NCBI RefSeq assembly: GCF_025725725.1
Contig: NZ_CP107020.1
Span: forward strand, 62,001-126,000
From: Brachybacterium huguangmaarense
Lineage (GTDB): Bacteria; Actinomycetota; Actinomycetes; Actinomycetales; Dermabacteraceae
Length of the DNA: 64,000 nucleotides
Direction of reading: 5' to 3'
The notes beneath the pieces were generated by a model, which saw nothing but the letters and a program-made list of their open reading frames with translations, was not told where the DNA came from and searched no databases. Positions 25,172-34,213 of the stretch are shown here, in pieces (position 1 is the first letter of the stretch; the number at the start of each line of letters is the position of its first letter). The position numbers were made by a program, and so were the translations under genes.

Positions 25172-26128
25172 ATGAGCTACACCGGGGTGCGCAGCACCGC
25201 CACGCCGTTCGACGAGATCCCCCGCGAGGACTGGGCGCGGCTGTCGCGTCAGACCCCGCTGCCGCTGTCGGAGGACGACGTGGCCCGGCTGCGCGGCCTG
25301 GGCGACCGGCTGGACCTCCAGGAGGTCGACGACGTCTACCGTCCGATCTCCCGGCTGCTCGCGATGCAGGTCGAGGCGGCCCAGAGCCTGCGGCGTGCCC
25401 GCGAGGAGTTCCTCGCCGAGGACCAGCGCCGGACGCCGTACGTGATCGGCGTGGCCGGCTCGGTCGCGGCCGGCAAGTCCACGACGGCGCGCCTGCTGCG
25501 CGAGCTGATGGCGCGCTGGCCGTCCACGCCGCGGGTGCAGCTCGTGACGACCGACGGGTTCCTGCGCCCCAACGCCGAGCTCGAGCGGAGGGGCATCATG
25601 CACCGCAAGGGCTTCCCCGAGAGCTACGACCGGCGCGCGCTGCTGCGGTTCGTCGCCGACGTGAAGTCGGGGCAGGACCGCGTCGAGGCCCCCGTCTACT
25701 CCCACCTGGTCTACGACATCCTCGAGGACGAGAAGGTCGTGGTGGAGCGCCCGGACGTGCTGATCCTCGAGGGCCTCAACGTGCTGCAGCCGCCCCTGCC
25801 GCGGCGGGACGGGCGGATCGGGCTCGCGGTCTCGGACTACTTCGACTTCTCGGTGTACGTCGACGCGAAGGCCGAGGACGTGCGGCGCTGGTACGTCGAC
25901 CGCTTCCTGCGCCTGCGCGAGACGGCGTTCACCGACCCGCAGTCGTACTTCCGGCGCTACGCGGCCCTCACCGACGGGGAGGCGCGCGCGACGGCGCACC
26001 GGATCTGGGACACGATCAACGGACCCAACCTGGTCGAGAACGTGCTGCCGACGCGCGGCCGCGCGGACCTCGTGCTGCGCAAGGGCGGCGACCACCAGGT
26101 GCACAGCGTGCTGCTGCGCCGGCTCTGA
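25172..26128 (+). CDS. coaA: Pantothenate kinase, type I
   Basis: A 318-residue prokaryotic type I pantothenate kinase, which catalyses the first and regulated step of coenzyme A synthesis. Walker [13 protein letters not shown] is at 93-104; [15 protein letters not shown] and [12 protein letters not shown] are characteristic. The ATG at 25172 starts at the family consensus; an upstream in-frame start at 25031 would add an Arg-rich tail with no homology. CoA made by this route feeds AcpS in the neighbouring divergent operon. It is convergent with glmM, with only 22 nt between stops. Confidence 0.96.
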   Translation: MSYTGVRSTATPFDEIPREDWARLSRQTPLPLSEDDVARLRGLGDRLDLQEVDDVYRPISRLLAMQVEAAQSLRRAREEFLAEDQRRTPYVIGVAGSVAAGKSTTARLLRELMARWPSTPRVQLVTTDGFLRPNAELERRGIMHRKGFPESYDRRALLRFVADVKSGQDRVEAPVYSHLVYDILEDEKVVVERPDVLILEGLNVLQPPLPRRDGRIGLAVSDYFDFSVYVDAKAEDVRRWYVDRFLRLRETAFTDPQSYFRRYAALTDGEARATAHRIWDTINGPNLVENVLPTRGRADLVLRKGGDHQVHSVLLRRL

Positions 26129-26150
26129 GGCCGCGCGCCCCGCGGCGGCG

Positions 26151-27497
26151 TCAGAGGGCGAGGCGCTCGGCGACGATCTCGGAGAGGCGGTCGGTGATGG
26201 TCTGGGCCTGCCCGAGGGTCGCGGCCTCGACCATCACGCGCACGACGGGCTCGGTGCCCGAGGGGCGCAGCAGCACCCGGCCGGTGTCGCCGAGCTCCTG
26301 CTCGGCCTCAGCGACGGCCTGGAGCACGCCGTGGTCGATGCCGGCGCGGGTCTTGTCGACGCCCTTGACGTTGACCATCACCTGCGGGAGGCGGTCGACC
26401 ACGGCCGCGAGCTCGGCGAGCGTGGAGCCGGTCTCGGCCATGCGCTGCAGGAGGTGCAGGGCCGTCAGCTCGCCGTCGCCGGTCGTGGCGTGGCGGCTCA
26501 TGACGACGTGCCCGGACTGCTCGCCGCCCAGGGGGTGGTTGCCGCGGCGCATCTCCTCGAGCACGTAGCGGTCCCCGACGGCGGTCTGCACGAGGGCGAT
26601 GCCCGCCTTGCGCATCGCGATCCGCAGCCCCAGGTTCGACATCACGGTCGCCACGAGGGTGTGGTCGGGCAGCTCGCCGCGCTCGTCGAGCGCGAGCGCG
26701 AGGATGCCCATGATCTGGTCGCCGTCGACCACGGAGCCGTCGGCGTCGACCGCGAGGCAGCGGTCGGCGTCCCCGTCGAAGGCGACGCCCGCGTCGGCGC
26801 CGAGGCGGACCACGGCCTCCTGGAGACCCTCGAGGTGCGTCGAGCCGCAGTCCTCGTTGATGAGCTTGCCGTCGGTGCGGTCCCCGATCACGTGGACCGT
26901 CGCACCCGCCGCGCGCAGGGCCGCGGGCCCGCTCTCGTAGGCGGCGCCGTTGGCGCAGTCGGCGACGACGGTCAGGCCGTCGAGCGGACGCGACAGGGTC
27001 TGCACGAGGTGGCCGACGTACTGGTCGACGGCGTGGGGGTAGGGGCGGATGGTGCCGACGCGGTCCCCCTGCGGGCGGTCCCACTGCTCGTGCATGCGCG
27101 CCTCGACGGCGTCCTCGACCTCGTCGGGCAGCTTGGTGCCGCCGCGCGCGAAGAACTTGATGCCGTTGTCGGCGGCCGGGTTGTGGGACGCCGAGAGCAT
27201 GACGCCCAGGTCGGCGCCGGAGGACTGCACGAGGTAGGCGAGGCCGGGGGTCGCGAGCACGCCCGCGTCCTCGACGTCGACGCCCGCGGAGGCGAGGCCC
27301 GCGCTCACCGCGGCGGCGAGGAAGTCGCCGGAGGGGCGCGTGTCGCGGGCGATGATCGCGCGCGGGCGGGCGCCGTCGAAGGCGCCCAGGGTCGCCAGGA
27401 CGTGGGCGGCGGCGACGGACAGCTCGACGGCGAGCTCCGCCGTGATGTCCACGTTCGCGCGTCCGCGGACGCCGTCGGTGCCGAACAGTCGAGCCAT
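26151..27497 (-). CDS. glmM: Phosphoglucosamine mutase
   Basis: A 448-residue alpha-D-phosphohexomutase that converts GlcN-6-P to GlcN-1-P, the step after GlmS. The phosphoserine loop LSASHNP (101-107, active Ser104), the metal loop DGDADR, the sugar-binding GEQSGH and the phosphate-binding RPSGTEP are all present. The ATG at 27497 gives [12 protein letters not shown] and has AGGA 5 nt upstream. TAGGGT at 27538-27543 is a candidate -10. A terminator hairpin separates it from rpsI on the same strand. Confidence 0.97.
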   Translation of the reverse strand: MARLFGTDGVRGRANVDITAELAVELSVAAAHVLATLGAFDGARPRAIIARDTRPSGDFLAAAVSAGLASAGVDVEDAGVLATPGLAYLVQSSGADLGVMLSASHNPAADNGIKFFARGGTKLPDEVEDAVEARMHEQWDRPQGDRVGTIRPYPHAVDQYVGHLVQTLSRPLDGLTVVADCANGAAYESGPAALRAAGATVHVIGDRTDGKLINEDCGSTHLEGLQEAVVRLGADAGVAFDGDADRCLAVDADGSVVDGDQIMGILALALDERGELPDHTLVATVMSNLGLRIAMRKAGIALVQTAVGDRYVLEEMRRGNHPLGGEQSGHVVMSRHATTGDGELTALHLLQRMAETGSTLAELAAVVDRLPQVMVNVKGVDKTRAGIDHGVLQAVAEAEQELGDTGRVLLRPSGTEPVVRVMVEAATLGQAQTITDRLSEIVAERLAL

Positions 27498-27561
27498 GGG
27501 GATCCTCGTTCTCGTCTCGGGTCGGGGGGAACCGGTCGCACCCTATCGTGCCCGCATGCGA

Positions 27562-27595
27562 CGAGACCCCCGACCGTGTCCGGTCGGGGGTCTCG
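27562..27595 (-). terminator. Terminator hairpin after rpsI
   Basis: Perfect 15-bp stem (27562-27576 with 27581-27595) and a 4-nt loop, lying just downstream of rpsI and upstream of glmM. There is little T after it. Confidence 0.75.
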
Positions 27596-27616
27596 GCTGC
27601 GAGATCGAGGGATCGA

Positions 27617-28108
27617 TCAGCGCTTGGAGTACTGCGGCGCCTTGCGGGCCTTCTTGAGACCCGCCTTCTTGCGCTCGATGACGCGCGCGTCGCGCGTCAG
27701 GAAGCCGGCCTTCTTGAGGGCGGGGCGGTTGCTCTCCTCGTCGATCTGGTTGAGAGCGCGGGCGATGCCGAGGCGCAGCGCGCCGGCCTGCCCGGAGACG
27801 CCGCCGCCGTGGATGCGGGCGACCACGTCGAAGCGGCCCTGGAGGTCGAGCAGACGGAACGGCTCGTTGACCTCCTGCTGGTGGACCTTGTTGGGGAAGT
27901 AGGTCTCCAGGTCGCGGCCGTTGATGGTCCAGGTCCCGGTGCCGGGGACGAGGCGCACGCGGGCGACGGCCTCCTTGCGACGGCCGGTGCCGCCGCCGGG
28001 GGCGGTCACGGACGTGCCGCGGCCGACGGGGGCCTCATCCGTGGACTCGGTGGTGTAGCTGCTCGGGACGTTCTCGTCCTCGACGACAGTGGGGGTGGTC
28101 TCGGTCAC
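27617..28108 (-). CDS. rpsI: 30S ribosomal protein S9
   Basis: A 163-residue S9. The conserved core begins at [14 protein letters not shown] and ends with the basic tail [12 protein letters not shown], whose terminal SKR contacts P-site tRNA. A 35-residue acidic/Thr-rich N-terminal extension ([15 protein letters not shown]...) is typical of actinobacterial S9. The GTG at 28108 has GAGGA upstream on the minus strand. It is cotranscribed with rplM, 52 nt upstream. Confidence 0.97.
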   Translation of the reverse strand: MTETTPTVVEDENVPSSYTTESTDEAPVGRGTSVTAPGGGTGRRKEAVARVRLVPGTGTWTINGRDLETYFPNKVHQQEVNEPFRLLDLQGRFDVVARIHGGGVSGQAGALRLGIARALNQIDEESNRPALKKAGFLTRDARVIERKKAGLKKARKAPQYSKR

Positions 28109-28160
28109 GGTTCTCCTCAGTTGTGTCCGTGCTGCAGGGCGATGCGCGGGCGAGCGCCCG

Positions 28161-28604
28161 TCACTGCGCCACCTGATCGATGGTGAAGGGCTGCGGCTTC
28201 TGCGCCGCATGGGGGTGCTCGCCGCCCTTGTAGACCTTGAGCTTCTTGAGCTGCTCGCCGGCCAGCTTGTTGTGGGGGAGCATGCCCTTGATGGCCTTCT
28301 CCACCGCCATCTCCGGGCGCTTCTCGAGCAGCTCGGAGTACTTGACGCTGCGGAGACCGCCCGGGTAGCCGGAGTGACGGTAGGCCAGCTTGGTCTCCCG
28401 CTTGTTACCGGTCAGCGCGACCTTGTCGGCGTTAATGATGATGACGTAGTCGCCTGCATCCACGTGGGGTGCGAAGACCGGCTTGTGCTTGCCCCGGAGC
28501 AGCTGAGCAGCCTGGGAAGCGAGCCGGCCGAGGACGACATCCGTTGCGTCGATGACGTACCAGGAACGCTCGACATCGCCGGGCTTCGGGGTGAACGTAC
28601 GCAC
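28161..28604 (-). CDS. rplM: 50S ribosomal protein L13
   Basis: A 147-residue L13, with the family signature around [16 protein letters not shown] and the N-terminal [18 protein letters not shown]. The GTG at 28604 is preceded by GAAGAAGG with good spacing. It is the first gene of the rplM-rpsI pair. The upstream gap of about 360 nt carries a promoter near 28851-28880 and so a leader of about 240 nt. Confidence 0.97.
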   Translation of the reverse strand: MRTFTPKPGDVERSWYVIDATDVVLGRLASQAAQLLRGKHKPVFAPHVDAGDYVIIINADKVALTGNKRETKLAYRHSGYPGGLRSVKYSELLEKRPEMAVEKAIKGMLPHNKLAGEQLKKLKVYKGGEHPHAAQKPQPFTIDQVAQ

Positions 28605-28850
28605 TCGTGCCTTCTTCTCTCGTTGTGGCGAGTCGGACCCGTGCGTGCACGGCTGTGCACTCGGGGACCGCTCGCGATTCGATGGACCGTGGACACGCTT
28701 CCTTCGGTTAAAGCATGACCTCATCGCCGCGCCCTGATCCCCGAGCCGCGAGGGTTCGCGGGCGGATCGGCTGTGCGTGTGAGGAGCCCTTTCGCGCCGG
28801 GCGTGAGAAATCGGCAGCGTTCAGGCGCGCACAAGGCACGACAACGGTCA
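28605..28850 (-). other. Long 5' leader of rplM-rpsI
   Basis: The stretch between the predicted start of transcription (about 28844) and the rplM start codon has no gene. It includes a short hairpin made of two GTGCAC segments (about 28642-28660). A regulatory ribosomal-protein leader is possible but unproved. Confidence 0.4.
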
Positions 28851-28880
28851 ACAGTAGTGGTCCGCATCGGTGCGGGTCAA
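28851..28880 (-). promoter_or_regulatory. Sigma-70-like promoter for rplM-rpsI
   Basis: On the minus strand TTGACC (complement of 28875-28880), an 18-nt spacer and TACTGT (complement of 28851-28856). One of the two best two-box promoters in the window. Confidence 0.6.
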
Positions 28881-28965
28881 CGCCGACTCATGCGCCCGCT
28901 CTCCCTCCGCACGCCCGTGACCTGCGGATCCTTCGTGCCTGCGCTCGAATGTGTCGGAGTCCACG

Positions 28966-29985
28966 TCAGGCGCGGCGGGCTCGCGTGCGCTGAGCCTGCG
29001 CGCCGAGCAGGTGATCGGGCGGGTACTCGACGTGCTCGAGGGTCAGCCCGGTCGGCGGCGCCATGGGCGCGGCGCCCACGTCGTCGCGGCGCGCGGCGCT
29101 GCGGGTGCGGGCGGCGAGCACCCGGCGCGGCCAGTCCTCGTCGCGCCGCCCCTCGCCGACGGCGAGCATCGTGCCCACCAGGGAGCGGACCATGTGATGG
29201 CAGAACGCGTCGGCCTGCACGGACGCGACGACGAGCCCCTCGTCGCGGCGGCCCGGCCCCGGCCGCTCCCACGTGAGCTCGCGCAGGGTGCGCACCGTGG
29301 TCGCCCCCTCGCGCGGACGGCAGAAGGACAGGAAGTCGTGCTCGCCGAGCAGGGCCGCGCTCGCGCGCGCCATCGCCGCGACGTCGAGGGCGCGCCGGTG
29401 GCGCAGCACGTCGTGGCGCACGGGGTCGTGCACGGCCGGGCCGTCGGAGATGCGATAGCGGTAGCGGCGGGAGACGGCGCCGAAGCGGGCGTCGAAGTCT
29501 GCGGAGACCTCGCGCGCGAAGCGGACCACGACGTCGGCGGGGAGGACCCCGGTCAGGCGCGTCAGCAGGGAGTCGGCCGCCGGGCGGTCCGAGCGGCCGG
29601 GCAGGGCCGCGACCACCTCGCGCGGCAGATCGAGGTGCACCACCTGGCCGCGCGCGTGCACGCCGGTGTCGGTGCGCCCGGCCACGGTCACCGTGACCAG
29701 GGTGCGGGTCACCCGGGCGAGCGCGGCCTCGAGCTCGCCCTGCACGGTGCGCAGGCCGGGCTGGGCGGCCCAGCCGTGGAAGTCCGTGCCGTCGTAGGCG
29801 AGGTCGAGGCGCAGTCTCACCGCGTCAGCGCCCGCGTCAGCGCCGGCGACCGAGCCGCCCGCGTCCGGGGCGGGTCCGCCGGCGACCGCGTCGTCCGGCG
29901 TCGCCGTCTCGTGGGCCCGGCTCGGACCGTCCGTGACAGCCTGGGGCGCCGGGGCTCGCTCGGCGTCGGACGGCTCTGGGACCAT
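28966..29985 (-). CDS. truA: tRNA pseudouridine synthase A
   Basis: TruA isomerises uridines 38-40 in the anticodon arm. The catalytic Asp lies in AGRTDTGVHARGQV and the DFLSFCRPREGATTVRTL block follows. From ATG 29985 the product is 339 residues, of which the first 55 are Ala/Pro/Asp-rich and not conserved; GTG 29820 would give the usual length of about 284. The upstream start is preferred because TAGCAT lies 8 nt before it, the leaderless pattern used elsewhere here. It is divergent from purD with 37 nt between start codons. Confidence 0.93.
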   Translation of the reverse strand: MVPEPSDAERAPAPQAVTDGPSRAHETATPDDAVAGGPAPDAGGSVAGADAGADAVRLRLDLAYDGTDFHGWAAQPGLRTVQGELEAALARVTRTLVTVTVAGRTDTGVHARGQVVHLDLPREVVAALPGRSDRPAADSLLTRLTGVLPADVVVRFAREVSADFDARFGAVSRRYRYRISDGPAVHDPVRHDVLRHRRALDVAAMARASAALLGEHDFLSFCRPREGATTVRTLRELTWERPGPGRRDEGLVVASVQADAFCHHMVRSLVGTMLAVGEGRRDEDWPRRVLAARTRSAARRDDVGAAPMAPPTGLTLEHVEYPPDHLLGAQAQRTRARRA

Positions 29986-29993
29986 GGGGCCCG

Positions 29994-30015
29994 ATGCTAG
30001 CTGGATCGGTACTGT
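29994..30015. promoter_or_regulatory. Divergent candidate -10 elements for truA and purD
   Basis: TAGCAT on the minus strand (29994-29999) lies 8 nt from the truA ATG; TACTGT on the plus strand (30010-30015) lies 7 nt from the purD GTG. Both genes would be leaderless and share about 35 bp of promoter DNA. Confidence 0.4.
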
Positions 30016-30022
30016 GGGCGCT

Positions 30023-31327
30023 GTGAAGATCCTCGTCATCGGGACCGGCGGCCGCGAGCACGCGATCGTCCGCCGGCTCTCCCAGGACTCCCCCGCCCCC
30101 GAGCTGCACGCGGCCCCGGGCAACCCCGGCATCGCAGCGCTCGCGACCTGCCACGACGTCGCGCTCGGCGACCTCGACGCGCTCACGGCGCTCGCCGTCG
30201 AGCTCGCGGTCGACCTCGTCGTCGTCGGCCCCGAGGCGCCCCTCGTCGCGGGCCTCGCGGATCGCCTGCGGGAGGCCGGGCTCACCGTGTTCGGCCCCTC
30301 GCAGGCGGCCGCACGGCTCGAGGGCTCGAAGTCGTGGGCCAAGGACGTCATGGCCGGCGCGGGCGTGCCCACGGCGCGGGCCGTGACGGTCTCGCAGGCC
30401 GAGCGCCTCGCGGCGGGCCTCGACATCGTCAACCCGCTGGGCGACGTGCCCTTCGTGGTCAAGGCCGACGGGCTCGCGGCCGGCAAGGGCGTCGTCGTCA
30501 CCGAGGACCGCGAGCTCGCCCTCGACCACGGCCGGGCGTGCATCGACGCCGGCGGGTCGGTCGTGCTCGAGGAGTATCTCGACGGCCCGGAGGTCTCGCT
30601 GTTCTGCATCGCCGACGGCACCCGGGTGGTGCCGCTGGCCCCCGCGCAGGACTTCAAGCGGGCCTTCGAGCACGACGAGGGTCCCAACACGGGCGGCATG
30701 GGTGCCTACTCCCCCCTCCCCTGGGCTCCCGAGGGTCTCGTCGACGAGGTGGTCCGCACCGTGGCCGAGCCGACCGTCGCCGAACTCGCGCGCCTCGGCG
30801 CCCCGTTCGTCGGCGTGCTCTACTGCGGGCTCGCGCTCACCGCGCGCGGGGTGCGCGTGGTCGAGTTCAACGCCCGCTTCGGCGATCCCGAGACCCAGGT
30901 CGTGCTCGAGCGCCTCGCCTCCCCACTGGGCCCGCTGCTGCTGGCCGCCGCGCGCGGTGACGTGCGCGCGGCGGGAGAGCCCGCCTGGCGCGACGAGTCC
31001 GCCGTCGCCGTGGTCGTGGCCTCCCAGGGATATCCGGCCTCCGCCCGCACCGGCGATCCGATCGACGGGGTCGAGGCCGCCGAGCGACAGGGCGCGCACG
31101 TCATCCACGCCGGCACCGCCCTCGATGCGACGGGTGCCCTCGTGAGTGCGGGCGGCCGCGTGCTGGCCGTCGTCGGCACCGGACGCGATCTCGCCGGCGC
31201 CCGCGAGGTCGCCCTCGCCGGCGCCGAGGCGATCGTGCTCGAGGGATCCCATCACCGCGGCGACATCGCCCTCGCCGCCGCCGAGGACGAGGCCCGCCGC
31301 CCCCACACCCCCCAGGAGAGCGCATGA
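30023..31327 (+). CDS. purD: Phosphoribosylamine-glycine ligase
   Basis: A 434-residue GAR synthetase, the second step of purine synthesis. It starts VKILVIGTGGREHAI; the ATP-grasp core shows SKSWAKDVM, FVVKADGLAAGKGV and the metal-binding EFNARFGDPETQ. The GTG at 30023 is fixed by the conserved N-terminus, lacks a ribosome binding site and follows TACTGT by 7 nt. Its stop overlaps the purC start (ATGA). purS-purQ and purL occur later in the window, so purine genes are grouped loosely. Confidence 0.97.
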   Translation: MKILVIGTGGREHAIVRRLSQDSPAPELHAAPGNPGIAALATCHDVALGDLDALTALAVELAVDLVVVGPEAPLVAGLADRLREAGLTVFGPSQAAARLEGSKSWAKDVMAGAGVPTARAVTVSQAERLAAGLDIVNPLGDVPFVVKADGLAAGKGVVVTEDRELALDHGRACIDAGGSVVLEEYLDGPEVSLFCIADGTRVVPLAPAQDFKRAFEHDEGPNTGGMGAYSPLPWAPEGLVDEVVRTVAEPTVAELARLGAPFVGVLYCGLALTARGVRVVEFNARFGDPETQVVLERLASPLGPLLLAAARGDVRAAGEPAWRDESAVAVVVASQGYPASARTGDPIDGVEAAERQGAHVIHAGTALDATGALVSAGGRVLAVVGTGRDLAGAREVALAGAEAIVLEGSHHRGDIALAAAEDEARRPHTPQESA

Positions 31328-32238
31328 CCACCTCCGCCCATCCCCTGACCGAGGCTCCCGAGCTGCCCGGCTGGGACCGTGCCGTCAGCGGCAAGGTCCG
31401 CGAGCTGTACGTGCCCGCGGGCGAGGACCCCGCGAGCGCACAGCAGGTGCTCGTCGTCGCGACCGACCGCATCAGCGCGTACGACCACGCCCTGGCTCCC
31501 GGCATCCCCGACAAGGGCCGGATCCTCACGGCGATGAGCCTGTTCTGGTTCGAGCAGCTCGCCGACGTCGTCGCCCACCACGTGCTGTCCTCGACCGACG
31601 TGCCCGAGGCCGTCGCGGGGCGCGCCCTGCTGTGCCGGGGCCTGGACATGGTGCCCCTCGAGTGCGTCGTGCGCGGCTACCTGACCGGCTCGGGCCTCGC
31701 GGACTATCAGCGCGACGGCGCGGTGGGCGGCCACGCGCTGCCCGCGGGCCTCGTCGAGGCCTCGCGCCTCCCGCGCCCCCTGTTCACGCCGTCGACCAAG
31801 GCGGAGCAGGGCGAGCACGACGAGAACATCACGGTGGACTCCGCGCGCGCACGCCTCGGCGACGAGCTCGTCGAGCAGCTCGAGCAGCTCTCCCTCGCGG
31901 TCTACAACCGGGCCCAGCGGGTCGCGCTCGAGCGAGGGATCGTGCTCGCCGACACCAAGCTCGAGTTCGGCCACGCGCGCGCCGACGGCACCCTCACGCT
32001 CGGCGACGAGGTGCTCACCCCGGACTCCTCGCGCTTCTGGTTCAAGGACACCTACCGCGAGGGCCTGGTCCAGCCGAGCCTCGACAAGCAGTACGTGCGC
32101 GACTGGCTGACCTCGGACGCCTCGGGCTGGGACCGCGGCGGCGACGAGCCGCCGCCCGAGCTGCCCGCGCACGTGGTCGAGGCGACCCGCGACCGGTACG
32201 TCGAGGCCTACGAGCGCCTCACCGGCCGCACCTTCTGA
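31324..32238 (+). CDS. purC: Phosphoribosylaminoimidazole-succinocarboxamide synthase
   Basis: A 304-residue SAICAR synthase, which joins aspartate to CAIR. Signature regions are SGKVRELYV, DRISAYD, LECVVRGYLTGSG and LADTKLEFGH, plus the C-terminal DSSRFW and KQYVRDWL. The start codon overlaps the purD stop. The next 320 nt downstream hold repeats and hairpin B copy 1 rather than another pur gene. Confidence 0.97.
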   Translation: MTTSAHPLTEAPELPGWDRAVSGKVRELYVPAGEDPASAQQVLVVATDRISAYDHALAPGIPDKGRILTAMSLFWFEQLADVVAHHVLSSTDVPEAVAGRALLCRGLDMVPLECVVRGYLTGSGLADYQRDGAVGGHALPAGLVEASRLPRPLFTPSTKAEQGEHDENITVDSARARLGDELVEQLEQLSLAVYNRAQRVALERGIVLADTKLEFGHARADGTLTLGDEVLTPDSSRFWFKDTYREGLVQPSLDKQYVRDWLTSDASGWDRGGDEPPPELPAHVVEATRDRYVEAYERLTGRTF

Positions 32239-32284
32239 CCGCGTCGGCTCTGGCGCGGTCGAAGGCCCAGGGCGGGACGAACGT

Positions 32285-32376
32285 CGCGGGGCAGCACGAG
32301 AGGTCGCGGCACGAGAGGTGGCGGCACGAACGTCACACGGCCTCACGCACGAAAGGTCGCGGCACGGACGTCACGC
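32285..32376. repeat. Degenerate tandem repeat of about 15 bp
   Basis: Units CACGAGAGGTCGCGG at 32295, a one-base variant at 32310 and CACGAAAGGTCGCGG at 32348, interleaved with partial units ending in GTCACRC. It begins about 50 bp after the purC stop. Confidence 0.7.
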
Positions 32377-32442
32377 AGCGGCACCTGGGCGCTCTGCGAG
32401 GAGCCGCCGCGTGACGCTCCGCTGCCCGGCCGCCCCGATGGT

Positions 32443-32497
32443 CGAATGCCACCTCACGGCACCTATCGGGCGAATAGGTGCCGTGAGGTGACATTCG
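32443..32497. repeat. Hairpin repeat family B, copy 1
   Basis: Inverted repeat of 24-bp arms (32443-32466, 32474-32497) with one mismatch and a 7-nt loop. The core CACGGCACCTAT is shared with copy 2 at 52323-52378. It lies between the 3' ends of two convergent genes. Confidence 0.9.
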
Positions 32498-32562
32498 CGG
32501 GTGATCGGACCGGACAGCGGGGCCAGGCTCACGACCCCGCCCACCTCAGAACCGCTCAGACC

Positions 32563-33279
32563 TCAGGCTCCCGGCCCCGCCACCTCGATCCAGCCGTCCT
32601 CGGGCCAGTCCCGCACCTCGGTGCCCTCGGGCGCGAGGTTCGTGGACTGGGAGACGAAGATCGGGCGTCCGGCGGGGCTGACGATCGCGTCGTGGACCGG
32701 GAGCGCGAGGCGCGGCGCGACCTCGCGCAGGAAGTCGATCGTCTCGTGCATCTTCGACCAGGGCGCGACGACGGCGAAGGCGAGCACGTCGATGCCCCGG
32801 AACTCCTCGATCACCTCGAGCGAGTCGCCCGTGACGCCCAGACGCGGCTCCCCCTCTCCCGAGATCACGAGGCCCGAGTTGCCCACCCGCGGGATGTCGG
32901 GGTGGATGACCGCGTGCCAGCCGCCGACCCCCGCCACGTCGAGGCCGCCCACGTGCGCGGTCCCGCCCGCCGGCAGGGGCACGAGCTGCCCCTCGGCGAA
33001 GGAGACCTCGACGGCGCCGCCGGGCAGCGCCTCCCCCGCCGCGAGCGCGGCGCAGGTCTGGGGCTCGGCCACCACGGGGATGCCGGGATGGGCCTCGAGC
33101 ACCTCGGCGAGCAGGGCGGGCGCGACGTGATCGGCGTGCTGATGCGTGATCACGACGCCGTCGAGGGAGCGCAGCGCGCGCACCTCCTCGGCCGCGGCGA
33201 GGCTGCCGGGATCGATGAGCAGGCGCGTCCCGGCCGCCTCGACGAGGAGGCAGGAGTGCTGCAGATGACGGATCTTCAT
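32563..33279 (-). CDS. MBL-fold metal-dependent hydrolase (UlaG-like)
   Basis: A 238-residue metallo-beta-lactamase-fold protein. The metal motif THQHADHV (H46, H48, D50, H51) is intact, as are the later His and Asp ligands (GWHAVIH, VTGDS). It begins MKIRHLQHSCLLVE, typical of the small UlaG/YtkL-like branch whose substrates are mostly unknown. The ATG at 33279 has GAAGGAG upstream. It follows the ABC permease operon by 97 nt on the same strand and may be cotranscribed, but a link to sugar use is only inferred. Confidence 0.85.
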   Translation of the reverse strand: MKIRHLQHSCLLVEAAGTRLLIDPGSLAAAEEVRALRSLDGVVITHQHADHVAPALLAEVLEAHPGIPVVAEPQTCAALAAGEALPGGAVEVSFAEGQLVPLPAGGTAHVGGLDVAGVGGWHAVIHPDIPRVGNSGLVISGEGEPRLGVTGDSLEVIEEFRGIDVLAFAVVAPWSKMHETIDFLREVAPRLALPVHDAIVSPAGRPIFVSQSTNLAPEGTEVRDWPEDGWIEVAGPGA

Positions 33280-33376
33280 GACGGGTCTCCTTCGCGTCCG
33301 GACGGGCCGACGGCGGCGCGGGCGTGCCTCCCGCGCGAGCGCGCGACATGACAGGGAGCGCTCACGGCGGGCGCGG

Positions 33377-34213
33377 TCAGCCCTTCGTCGCGCCCGCCGT
33401 CAACCCTGCCACGATCCAGCGGCTCGCGAGACCGAACAGCACCATCGTGGGCAGCACCGTCAGCACCGCGGCCGCCGACAGCGGCCCCCACTCGATGTTG
33501 AAGCTCGTGATGAAGCCGTTGAGCGCCGTGGGGATGGTGCGCCGGTCGTCGGTGTTCATGAGCGTGACGGACAGGAACAGCTCGTTCCAGCAGTTCACGA
33601 AGTTGAAGATGAACGTCGCGATGAGGCCGGGCCCCATGATGGGCAGGACGATCCGCAGCAGCGCGCCGAAGCGGCTCAGGCCGTCGATCATGGCGGCCTC
33701 CTCGAGCTCCTCGGGCACGTTGTCGAAGAACCCCTTGAGCATGATCGAGGAGAACGGGATGCACACGGCGATGTAGACGAGCACGAGCCCCTGCCGGGTG
33801 TCGACCAGGCGGAAGTTCACCATCATCTGGTAGAGCGGCCCGAGCGCGATGAACGCGGGGATCATCTGGGTCACGAGGAAGGCGAGCATGACGGCGCCGC
33901 GGCCGCGGAAGGCGAAGCGCGACATGACGTACGCGCTCAGGATCGCGATCACCGTCGCCACCGCGGCGGCCGCGAGGCTCACCGTGAGGCTCGAGTACAT
34001 GTTCCAGCCGAACGTGGTCTTGCGGAACAGGTCCACGTAGTTGACCAGCGTGGGCGCGTGGGGCAGGTACTGCACCGGGTAGGAGGCGATGTCCGCCGGG
34101 GACTTCAGGGAGCTCACCACGATCCAGTACAGCGGGAACAGGGTGATGAGCATCCAGATGCTGAGGCCGGCGACCCGGAGCACCTTGAGGGGCACGGTGT
34201 CCTTGTCGATCAT
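33377..34213 (-). CDS. Carbohydrate ABC transporter permease (MalG-like)
   Basis: A 278-residue CUT1-family inner-membrane permease with six predicted helices. The EAA loop reads EELEEAAMIDGLSRFGALLRIVLP (shown here only in part by its key EAAMIDG core), which docks the ATPase. It overlaps the stop of the partner permease by 4 nt. No ATPase gene is present; in actinobacteria such systems often share an MsiK-type ATPase encoded elsewhere (established for Streptomyces). The substrate is unknown. Confidence 0.93.
   Translation of the reverse strand: MIDKDTVPLKVLRVAGLSIWMLITLFPLYWIVVSSLKSPADIASYPVQYLPHAPTLVNYVDLFRKTTFGWNMYSSLTVSLAAAAVATVIAILSAYVMSRFAFRGRGAVMLAFLVTQMIPAFIALGPLYQMMVNFRLVDTRQGLVLVYIAVCIPFSSIMLKGFFDNVPEELEEAAMIDGLSRFGALLRIVLPIMGPGLIATFIFNFVNCWNELFLSVTLMNTDDRRTIPTALNGFITSFNIEWGPLSAAAVLTVLPTMVLFGLASRWIVAGLTAGATKG

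Larger units (their letters stand above)
32239..32562. other. Repeat-bearing non-coding gap between convergent purC and MBL gene
   Basis: Contains a degenerate 15-bp repeat array (32285-32376) and hairpin repeat B copy 1 (32443-32497). No coding region with support is seen. Confidence 0.7.

Noticed and set aside
28741-28770. GGTTCG-containing stretch resembling a tRNA T-loop
   Set aside because: No acceptor, D or anticodon stems can be formed around it; no tRNA gene was found in the window.
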